Shown here: positions 8,201 to 13,265 of the stretch, piece after piece | Layout of the letters: each line of letters starts with the position of its first letter | Position numbering within the stretch: position 1 is the first letter of the stretch | NCBI GenBank assembly: GCA_017308115.1 | Contig: JAFKFS010000038.1 | Location: 1 to 35,173, forward strand | Source of the DNA: Bordetella sp. | GTDB taxonomy: Bacteria > Pseudomonadota > Alphaproteobacteria > Caulobacterales > Caulobacteraceae | DNA length: 35,173 nt | Direction of reading: 5' to 3' | Made by a program: the position numbers and the translations under genes | Notes under the pieces: generated by a model | What the model was told of the DNA's origin: nothing | Database searches by the model: none | Seen by the model: only the letters and a program-made list of their open reading frames with translations

Positions 8201-8662
8201 CTGGTTCGTGCTCATGCGCGCCAGGGCGGCCTGCATGCCTTCGGCGCGGCGCGCCTGAAGGGTGGTCTCCAACTCGGCCATCTTGGCGTCGAGATGACGC
8301 CGCAACTGGTTCAGATGGGCCTGCTGGGAGGGGTTGTTTCGTGTCAGCGCGTCGAGGTCGGCCAATCGGCGGTTCAGGTCCTTCGTCGCCGCCTCATAGG
8401 GCTGCAGATACTGGACGTCGCCGGTGAGCAGATAGCCGCGCTGACCCGTCTCCGAATCCTGGGCGGCGGACAGGACGTCTTCGACCGCCACGATCACCTG
8501 ATGGGTGTGGACGATCTGCTGATTGTTGTTTCGCAGCACTTCCACGTTGCGCCAGGCGACGAGGCCCGTGCCGAGAAAGAAGGCGAGCACCAGGGCCAGC
8601 CCCAACGTCGCCCAGGCTTCCATCTTCGAGCCCGCGGACGGGCGGCGTGACGATTTCATCAT
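5225..8662 (-). CDS. CHASE3-GAF hybrid histidine kinase with three receiver domains
   Basis: This 1145-residue inner-membrane protein begins with a membrane segment (about 17-38), a periplasmic CHASE3-like helical sensor (39-188, with the DSETGQRGYLLTGD signature) and a second membrane segment (about 190-214). A cytoplasmic GAF-like domain (225-375) is followed by a glutamate-rich coiled coil (378-475) containing repeated EELxxxxEEL units. The kinase core has H about 483 in NMSHELRTPL and HATPase boxes DTGIGI and GTGLGLSI. Three receivers follow, with phospho-acceptor aspartates near 802, 923 and 1075. An alanine/proline linker joins kinase and receivers. It heads the signalling block and is followed after eight bases by cheR. 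The ATG at 8660-8662 has AAGG about eight bases upstream; a second in-frame ATG follows directly. CHASE3 ligands are generally unknown. Confidence 0.92.
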   Translation of the reverse strand: MMKSSRRPSAGSKMEAWATLGLALVLAFFLGTGLVAWRNVEVLRNNNQQIVHTHQVIVAVEDVLSAAQDSETGQRGYLLTGDVQYLQPYEAATKDLNRRLADLDALTRNNPSQQAHLNQLRRHLDAKMAELETTLQARRAEGMQAALARMSTNQGKQEMDGLRTQIALMRQEEQNIRQQRLAEMDAAYRTALLSGVLSGLLGAALTVVVFTLIRRSARARARQEWLHEGQVGLSTAMMGDQSLEQLADSILAYLARYAGVQAAAAFKGDGGVYRRIATLGVPSDAPLPERFVAREGLLGQVAAEGTALSLSDVPEGYLTIGSALGRDKPRHLVIAPARADGAVNAVLELGFLHAPDERLMALLQEAGPAIGTALRSARYRAQLQSMLEETQRQAEELQVQSEELRVSNEELEEQGRALKESQMRLEQQQAELEQTNSQLEDQARMLETQRDDLERGAAALTLKARELEQASQYKSDFLANMSHELRTPLNSLLILSKLLADNPEGALSEEQVNYARTIQSSGNDLLALINDILDLSKIEAGHIQARPEAVSMQRLAEDLRQLFQPVADDRGLAFEIEMNAGADLMETDRQRLEQILKNLLSNAFKFTDSGLVKLTVSAAPGEEIAFAVSDTGIGISPEQQKGVFEAFQQADGTISRKYGGTGLGLSISRELARLLGGRITLESRLGEGSVFTLTLPRVYDAARVAPRETPVAVPSPSLTSAPAPALPRAAADPQPLSASVEDDRDHLAGTRRLLLVVEDDNRFATIVRDLSRELGFQCIVAGTAQEAMKLAKRHRPSAVVLDVGLPDQSGLTVLDALKRDDDTRHIPIHVVSGEDHSQTALSLGAIGYLVKPVKREDLAEVLRTLEDKLTRTVRRVLIVEDDLVQRDAVSRLLASGDVETVGVGTAAECLEQLRSQTFDCMVLDLTLPDASGFSLLETISREGGHGFPPVIVYTGRDLSPDHEQQLRRYSSSIIIKGAKSPERLLDEVSLFLHQVVSELPPEQQKMIRKARNRDAVLEGRRILIVEDDVRNVYSLTNVLEPRGALVEIARNGKEALEALERASTDPSKAVDLVLMDVMMPVMDGLTATRELRKDPRWKTLPVLMLTAKAMPDDQERCMAAGANDYMAKPLDVDKLLSLVRVWMPR

Positions 8663-8863
8663 CTGTGACCTTGGGCGAGCATGGGGCGCCCCGCCTTAGG
8701 GGCGCTTGCAGTCCTTGCAATAACCTATGCTGGATTCGCCGCACAGCCTTGCCGGGAATCGACGCGGCGAGGCTCGATCGCGCCAGCGCGCGAGAGGTCT
8801 CGACGGGGCGAAGACGCCGCGAGGCCTAAAGTCATGATATTCAGGGAAGCATATCCCCCCGAG
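8663..8863. other. Gap between hybrid kinase and tRNA-Asn with a leader hairpin
   Basis: These 201 bases hold no gene. They should carry the promoter of the minus-strand signalling block, but I found no convincing -35/-10 pair and no GGAAC-type stress promoter. A 7-bp inverted repeat (GCGCCCC at 8686-8692, GGGGCGC at 8699-8705) would form a hairpin in the hybrid-kinase mRNA leader about 24 bases before its start codon. A second short repeat, TTGCA/TGCAA, lies at 8706-8720. Function is unknown. Confidence 0.3.
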
Positions 8864-8938
8864 TGGCTCCGCGGGTAGGATTCGAACCTACGACCAGCCG
8901 ATTAACAGTCGGCTGCTCTACCACTGAGCTACCGCGGA
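8864..8938 (-). tRNA. tRNA-Asn (GTT)
   Basis: Read on the minus strand, the 75-base cloverleaf has a 7-bp acceptor stem (TCCGCGG with CCGCGGA), D-arm AGCTCAGTGGTAGAGC, an anticodon loop CTGTTAA giving anticodon GTT, T-arm GTTCGAATC, discriminator G and an encoded CCA (8864-8866). Confidence 0.97.
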
Positions 8939-8961
8939 ACATCCCCTCGGGGGAGGCCGGC

Positions 8962-8990
8962 GTATAGCAGCGCCTTTTCGATTCATGCAA
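8962..8990 (-). promoter_or_regulatory. Probable promoter of tRNA-Asn
   Basis: On the minus strand TTGCAT (8985-8990) lies 17 bases before CTATAC (8962-8967), within GCTATAC, which resembles the Caulobacter housekeeping -10 consensus GCTANAWC. Transcription would start about 15-20 bases before the tRNA. The same -35 type (TTGCAK) precedes tRNA-Pro. Confidence 0.55.
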
Positions 8991-9048
8991 CGGGTAAAAG
9001 ACAGAAATCGCCAAATTTTTCGCATGGGCCTGCGCTACAAGGAGCGTC

Positions 9049-9864
9049 ATGAGTCCGATCCCCGTCCTTGATCCCGACGACCCCCGCATCGCCGCCTTTC
9101 GCGACATGAAGGAGCGCGATCTGACAGGGCGTCAGGGTCTGTTCGTGGCCGAAGGGGAGGTGGTGCTGCGCGTTCTGGCGTCCGAGGCCTCGCGCTGCGC
9201 GCCGGTGTCCGTCCTGATCGCGGAAAAGAGGTTGGACGGGTTGAAAGGGGTGCTGGACCGCCTGCCGGCCGACGTGCCGATCCATGTCGCGCCTCAGGCC
9301 GTGCTGAACGCCGTGGCGGGCTTTGATCTCCACCGGGGCATTCTCGCCCTCGGGCGCAAGCCGGATGCGGTCGAGCCGGACGTCCTGCTGGACCGCCTGC
9401 CGGAACGGGCCGTGGTGGTCGCGGCCTGCGGCATCGGCAATCACGACAACATGGGCGGCCTGTTCCGCAACGCCGCCGCCTTCGGGGCAGGGGCGGTGCT
9501 CCTGGACCGGACCTGCTGCGACCCCTTCTACCGAAAGGCGATCCGGGTCTCTGTAGGCGCCGTCCTGCGCACGCCGATGGCGGCGGGATTGGACGCCGGG
9601 GCCATGATCGAACTGCTGGCGGGCCGGGGGTTCGAGGTGCTGGCCCTGACGCCCGCCGCGGACCAGGCGCTGGCGGAGCTGAAACCGGCGCGCCGCACGG
9701 CGATTCTGCTGGGCAGCGAGGGGCCGGGCCTGCCGGAGGACATCATCGCGCGATGCCGCCCCGTCGGCGTCCGCATGGCGGGAGGATTCGATTCGCTGAA
9801 CGTGGCGGCGACCAGCGCCGTGGCGCTGCATCACGTGACGACGGCCCAACTGGCGCAGGGCTGA
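9049..9864 (+). CDS. TrmH/SpoU-family RNA 2'-O-methyltransferase
   Basis: This 271-residue protein has the SPOUT trefoil-knot motifs in its second half: motif 1 NMGGLFRNAAAFG (near 140-152), motif 2 ILLGSEGPGL (near 222-231) and motif 3 SLNVAATSAVALH (near 251-263). The N-terminal part, with LFVAEGEVVL, resembles the substrate-binding domain of the SpoU 'RNA methyltransferase' subfamily. It should use S-adenosylmethionine to 2'-O-methylate a ribose in rRNA or tRNA; the exact target cannot be assigned. The ATG is preceded by AAGGAG at 9039-9044 with a four-base gap. A strong terminator follows immediately, so it is probably monocistronic. Confidence 0.92.
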   Translation: MSPIPVLDPDDPRIAAFRDMKERDLTGRQGLFVAEGEVVLRVLASEASRCAPVSVLIAEKRLDGLKGVLDRLPADVPIHVAPQAVLNAVAGFDLHRGILALGRKPDAVEPDVLLDRLPERAVVVAACGIGNHDNMGGLFRNAAAFGAGAVLLDRTCCDPFYRKAIRVSVGAVLRTPMAAGLDAGAMIELLAGRGFEVLALTPAADQALAELKPARRTAILLGSEGPGLPEDIIARCRPVGVRMAGGFDSLNVAATSAVALHHVTTAQLAQG

Positions 9865-9869
9865 AAGCA

Positions 9870-9897
9870 AGAAAGCCGCCCCGAAGGGCGGCTTTCT
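9870..9897. terminator. Bidirectional intrinsic terminator
   Basis: A perfect 12-bp stem (AGAAAGCCGCCC at 9870-9881 and its complement at 9886-9897) closes on a CGAA tetraloop. The AT-rich stem base supplies CTTTCT on the plus strand and the equivalent on the minus strand. It ends the methyltransferase mRNA and lies downstream of tRNA-Cys read in the other direction. Confidence 0.85.
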
Positions 9898-9913
9898 CGA
9901 TGGTTCGTCGCGA

Positions 9914-9987
9914 TGGAGGCCTGACCGGGAATCGAACCCGGGTGCAAGGATTTGCAGTCCTCTGCGTCACCACTCCGCCATCAGGCC
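9914..9987 (-). tRNA. tRNA-Cys (GCA)
   Basis: On the minus strand 74 bases form a cloverleaf: acceptor stem GGCCTGA with TCAGGCC, D-arm GCGGAGTGGTGACGC, anticodon loop CTGCAAA giving GCA, T-arm GTTCGATTC, discriminator T and encoded CCA (9914-9916). A possible -35 TTGCAG lies at 10051-10056, but the matching -10 is poor. Confidence 0.97.
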
Positions 9988-10043
9988 GCGACCCTGCAAT
10001 TCAGGGCCCCGCCATCGCGAGGGCCGTCAGCTATCAGATCGGA

Positions 10044-10072
10044 TTGTCCGCTGCAACGCACGGACCTATAAG
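10044..10072 (+). promoter_or_regulatory. Probable promoter of the Pcm-like gene
   Basis: TTGTCC (10044-10049) and TATAAG (10067-10072) are separated by 17 bases. Predicted transcription starts near 10079, about 40 bases before the ATG at 10118. Confidence 0.5.
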
Positions 10073-10117
10073 CGCGACACATTTCTTGGCCTGAGCCGAC
10101 CTGAAGGACTTCGGATT

Positions 10118-10747
10118 ATGGATTTCGCCGCCGCCCGCAAGGTGATGCTGGACTCGCAGGTCCGCGTGAACGACGTCACCGACCGTCAGCTTCACGCCGC
10201 CATCGGCGCCGTGGAGCGCGAGCGATTCTGCGCGCCCGATCGCGCCTTCTCGGCCTATGCCGACGTCGAGCCGGAAATCACGGGCGACCGTCGTCTGATG
10301 CTGCCGCGCGACGTGGCCAAGCTGTTGCAGGGCCTCGACGCGCGCGCCGGCGAGAAGGCCCTGGCGATCGCGGGCCCCTATGCCGCCGCCGTGCTCGCCC
10401 ACATGGGGCTGACGGTGACGGCCCAGGAGTCGGACGCGGCGGTTTTCGATGTCGTCGGCCCCGCGCTGAGCCAAGCCGGAGTCGAAACCGTGGTCGCGCC
10501 GCTGCATCAGCCGCAGGGCGAGGGCTATGACCTGATCGTCAGCGAAGGCGCCGTGATCGGGCGCCCCGACGCCTGGATCGCGGCGCTGCGTCCCGGCGGG
10601 CGCCTGGCCGTGGTCGAGCGCGAGGGGGCCAGCGGCGCGGCCGTGCTCTATGTACGCGGGCGCGAAGGGGTTTCGCGTCGCGAGTTGTTCGACGCCGCCC
10701 CCGATCTGCTGGCGGAAATGGTCCCCGCGCCGGCGTTCGCGCTCTAG
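10118..10747 (+). CDS. Protein-L-isoaspartate O-methyltransferase-like protein, degenerate cofactor site
   Basis: The 209-residue protein begins MDFAAARKVMLDSQVRVNDVTD, the start pattern of the alphaproteobacterial Pcm-like family that repairs isoaspartyl residues with S-adenosylmethionine. The central and C-terminal fold pattern (GYDLIVSEGAV, LRPGGRLAVV) is kept. However, the glycine-rich cofactor loop, normally like VLDVGxGxGY, reads ALAIAGPYAAAVLA near residues 88-101, and the following acidic strand is weak. The protein may therefore not methylate anything. It sits upstream of the tolC-family gene, an arrangement I recall from Caulobacter relatives. It has its own likely promoter, and a weak 7-bp hairpin (10758-10778) follows the stop. 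The family call is good; enzymatic function is doubtful. Confidence 0.8.
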   Translation: MDFAAARKVMLDSQVRVNDVTDRQLHAAIGAVERERFCAPDRAFSAYADVEPEITGDRRLMLPRDVAKLLQGLDARAGEKALAIAGPYAAAVLAHMGLTVTAQESDAAVFDVVGPALSQAGVETVVAPLHQPQGEGYDLIVSEGAVIGRPDAWIAALRPGGRLAVVEREGASGAAVLYVRGREGVSRRELFDAAPDLLAEMVPAPAFAL

Positions 10748-10793
10748 GGCGGTTCGCGACGACGGAAGGGGCGTCGTCTTGCGTGAAAAAAAC

Positions 10794-10820
10794 TTAACTG
10801 GCGTCGGGCGAGGCTAGCCC
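10794..10820 (+). promoter_or_regulatory. Probable Caulobacter-type housekeeping promoter of the tolC-family gene
   Basis: TTAACTG (10794-10800) and GCTAGCCC (10813-10820), spaced by 12 bases, fit the Caulobacter sigma-73 consensus (TTGACGS, 10-14 bases, GCTANAWC) at 5 of 7 and 6 of 8 positions. The start codon is 64 bases downstream of the -10. A single TTAA is present but no paired TTAA-N7-TTAA CtrA site. Confidence 0.5.
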
Positions 10821-10883
10821 CCAACTACGCCGCTAGAAAGCACTACAGGCGCGCCGAACGGGGCGTCAGGCAGGGACAGGTTC

Positions 10884-12458
10884 ATGTTGAAACGCTCGCG
10901 CGCGCTCGCTTCGGTCGCACTGGTCGCATTGACGATGGGGGCGACGCCGGTCCTCGCCGAGTCATTGCAGGAAGCCATCGGCCTGGCCTACCGCACCAAT
11001 CCGACCTTGCTGGCCCAACGGGCGAATCAGCGGGCCCTGGATGAGAGCATCGTTCAGGCCCGCGCCGGCCTGCGCCCGACGATCAACGCCTCGGCGGGCG
11101 TCGACTACAGCCGCACGCGCACGGATCGTGTGACGACGACCACGCCCGGCCGGAGCTTCCCCATAGACACCAACGGCGACGGCGTTCCCGACGCCACCGG
11201 CTATCTGCCGGCGACCAGCTCGACCACCGGCGGCTCGGTCGAAAGCGACGGCGCCAGCGCCAGCGTGAGCCTGAGCCAGAACATCTGGACCGCCGGGCGC
11301 GTCTCGCATGGCGTTTCGGCGGCCGAGGCCAATGTCCTGGCCGGCCGCGAGAACCTGCGCGAGGTCGAGCAGCAGGTCATGGCGTCCGTGATCCAGGCCT
11401 ATGCCGACGTCACCCGCGACCTGGAGATCCTGCGCATCCGTCAGGAAAACCTGGCGGTCCTGCGTCGCCAGCTGGACGAATCGAACGCCCGCTTCGAAGT
11501 CGGCGAGATCACCCGCACCGACGTGGCCCAGTCCGAGGCGCGCCTGGCGCAATCGGAATCCGACCTGGCCGGCGCCCAGGCGCAGCTTTCGGTGTCGCGC
11601 GCGGCCTATGCCGCCGTGGTCGGGCAGGCGCCGTCCAACCTGCAGACCCTGCCCGCCCTGCCGGGCCTGCCGAGAGATTTCGACAGCGCCATGGACATCG
11701 GCCTGGCCGAGAACCCCGGCGTGCTCGCGGCCCTGTACGCCCAGCGCGCGGCGGAGGCCAATGTGGCGGCGGCGCGGGCGGAATACCTGCCTTCGGCGCG
11801 ATTGAACGCCTCCTACGGCGGAACGGCCAATGATCTGTCCGGCTTCGACCTGGGCGACCGCACCAGCTTCACGGCGGGGGCCACCGTCTCCGTGCCGCTG
11901 TTCACCGGCGGTTTGAACCGCTCGCGCGTGGCCCAGGCGCTGGAACGCGCTAACGCCGCCCAGATCAATGTCGAGGGCGAGCGTCGCGGGGTGCTGCAGT
12001 CGGTCAGCTCCGCCTACGCCCAGAGCGCTTCGGCGCGCTCCAGCGTCCTGGCGGGCGAACAGGCCGTGCGCGCCGCCTCGGTGGCGGCCGAGGGCGTGCG
12101 TCAGGAAGCCCAGGTGGGTCTGCGCACCACCCTGGACGTGCTGAACCAGGAACTGGAGCTGCGAACTGCGGAAGTGGCCCTGACCAGCGCCCGGCGCAAC
12201 GAATATGTGGCCCAGGCCCAGCTTCTGGCGGCCATGGGCCGGCTGGGCGGCCCCAATCTGGACCCGACGATCGACGCCTATGATCCGACGGACAATTATC
12301 GCGCCGTGCGCAATCGCGGCGCCCTGCCTTGGGACGGGGTGATCGAAGCCATAGACCGCATCGCCGCCCCGGCGACGACGCCGGCTGCGGACGTCGAGGA
12401 CGCCCCGGTCGACCGTCAGTTGAAGGGTGAGGTCGTCCGCACCGCTCCCCAGGGGTGA
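10884..12458 (+). CDS. tolC: TolC-family outer-membrane efflux/secretion channel
   Basis: The 524-residue protein has a signal peptide (residues 1-25, cleavage after VLA) and then ESLQEAIGLAYRTNPTL, the typical opening of TolC-family outer-membrane factors. Two OEP repeats of long alpha-helices (about 28-240 and 250-460) alternate with beta segments such as SVSLSQNIWTAGR and TVSVPLFTGG. Such trimers span the outer membrane and periplasm and pair with inner-membrane pumps or type I secretion systems. In Caulobacter, TolC-type proteins of this sort (RsaF) export the S-layer protein. No pump or membrane-fusion gene lies next to it, so it probably serves several systems. The last 60 residues are a low-complexity, probably flexible tail. 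A weak hairpin follows the stop. Confidence 0.92.
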   Translation: MLKRSRALASVALVALTMGATPVLAESLQEAIGLAYRTNPTLLAQRANQRALDESIVQARAGLRPTINASAGVDYSRTRTDRVTTTTPGRSFPIDTNGDGVPDATGYLPATSSTTGGSVESDGASASVSLSQNIWTAGRVSHGVSAAEANVLAGRENLREVEQQVMASVIQAYADVTRDLEILRIRQENLAVLRRQLDESNARFEVGEITRTDVAQSEARLAQSESDLAGAQAQLSVSRAAYAAVVGQAPSNLQTLPALPGLPRDFDSAMDIGLAENPGVLAALYAQRAAEANVAAARAEYLPSARLNASYGGTANDLSGFDLGDRTSFTAGATVSVPLFTGGLNRSRVAQALERANAAQINVEGERRGVLQSVSSAYAQSASARSSVLAGEQAVRAASVAAEGVRQEAQVGLRTTLDVLNQELELRTAEVALTSARRNEYVAQAQLLAAMGRLGGPNLDPTIDAYDPTDNYRAVRNRGALPWDGVIEAIDRIAAPATTPAADVEDAPVDRQLKGEVVRTAPQG

Positions 12459-12472
12459 AGGCGAACGACAAA

Positions 12473-12498
12473 ACGTCCGTTGATTCCGACGGGCGTTG
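12473..12498 (+). terminator. Possible terminator after the tolC-family gene
   Basis: AACGTCCGT (12473-12481) and ACGGGCGTT (12490-12498) form a 9-bp stem with one G-T pair and an eight-base loop. No T-tract follows. The remaining bases to popZ (12616) must contain the popZ promoter, which I could not identify with confidence. Confidence 0.35.
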
Positions 12499-12615
12499 AT
12501 GCGACGACAGTCTTCAAGGGGGAGGCGAGTCTGACGACCGGCTCCCCACGTCGCCTGCCTTGTCTCATCGGTTGGCGATCGTCCCCGTTCGAGCGACCCA
12601 GGTTGAGGTTCAGAC

Positions 12616-13203
12616 ATGACCGAACAAGCCGCCCAGGAACCGACGATGGAAGAAATTCTAGCGTCGATTCGCCGGATCATTTCTGAAGACGACGCTCCGG
12701 CTGAAGTCGCGCCTGAGCCGCAGGCGGCGCCCGAGCCCCAGCCTGAACTCCAACCGGAGCCCCAGCCCGAGCCGGCGCCCGTCGCCGCTGAAGCCCTTCA
12801 GGTCGAGGAGGAGGTGCTGGAGCTGACCGAGCCCTATGAGGCGCCGGTGGCCGAGGCCATAGGCGACATCGAGGTGGCCGAGGCCGCGCCCTTCCCGACA
12901 GAGCCCGCCGCCCCTCAGCCCCAGGCCGCCGCTTCCGCGCCCGAGCCGGAGGCCCTGGTCGGCGAAACCGCCGCCGCCAGCGCCGCCTCGGCCTTCGCCG
13001 GTCTGGCCGCCAGCTTCCAGAAGCCTGAGCCTGCCCCGGCCGCCCCGGCCGACATGAGCTTCATGAGCGGCACCACGGTCGAGGCCATGGTTCGCGAAAT
13101 GCTGCGTCCGATGCTGAAGGACTGGCTGGACGCCAATCTGCCCGCCATCGTCGAGGCTCAGGTCCGCAAGGAAGTCGAACGCATCGCCCGCAACGCGGGT
13201 TGA
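12616..13203 (+). CDS. popZ: Polar organizing protein PopZ
   Basis: The 195-residue protein has the three-part PopZ layout. Residues 1-25 contain EPTMEEILASIRRIISEDD, the nearly invariant N-terminal helix that binds client proteins. Residues 26 to about 120 are a proline-, glutamate- and alanine-rich disordered linker. Residues about 150-195 (VREMLRPMLKDWLDANLP and the following helix) form the oligomerisation region. PopZ assembles into a polar matrix that anchors ParB-parS and concentrates cell-cycle signalling proteins. The protein is longer than the roughly 177-residue C. crescentus protein, mostly in the linker and an alanine-rich segment near 115-140. It is monocistronic, ended by a strong terminator that overlaps the convergent recG. 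Confidence 0.95.
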   Translation: MTEQAAQEPTMEEILASIRRIISEDDAPAEVAPEPQAAPEPQPELQPEPQPEPAPVAAEALQVEEEVLELTEPYEAPVAEAIGDIEVAEAAPFPTEPAAPQPQAAASAPEPEALVGETAAASAASAFAGLAASFQKPEPAPAAPADMSFMSGTTVEAMVREMLRPMLKDWLDANLPAIVEAQVRKEVERIARNAG

Positions 13204-13231
13204 GCGCCTCAGGACTTCGCTAGGTTTCACG

Positions 13232-13265
13232 ACGCCCCTCAGTCCGCTGAGGGGCGTTCGTTTTT
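13232..13265 (+). terminator. Intrinsic terminator of popZ, overlapping the recG 3' end
   Basis: A perfect 11-bp stem (ACGCCCCTCAG at 13232-13242, complement at 13247-13257) with a TCCG loop is followed by TCGTTTTT on the plus strand. The recG stop codon (13239-13241) lies inside the left arm, so recG's coding end is part of the popZ terminator. Confidence 0.88.

Noticed and set aside
8841..9107. Minus-strand frame reading SSVVEQPTVNRLVVGSNPT
   Set aside because: It is a translation through tRNA-Asn; a common false annotation.
9753..10094. Plus-strand frame reading GGLTGNRTRVQGFAVLCVTTPPS
   Set aside because: Antisense of tRNA-Cys; the 5' part also overlaps the methyltransferase gene in another frame.
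10758..10778. Hairpin after the Pcm-like gene as a terminator
   Set aside because: Only a 7-bp stem with a seven-base loop and no T-tract; left as a note in the gene entry.
10962..12680. 572-codon open frame opposite the tolC-family gene
   Set aside because: Shadow of a clear gene with low-complexity arginine/glycine composition.
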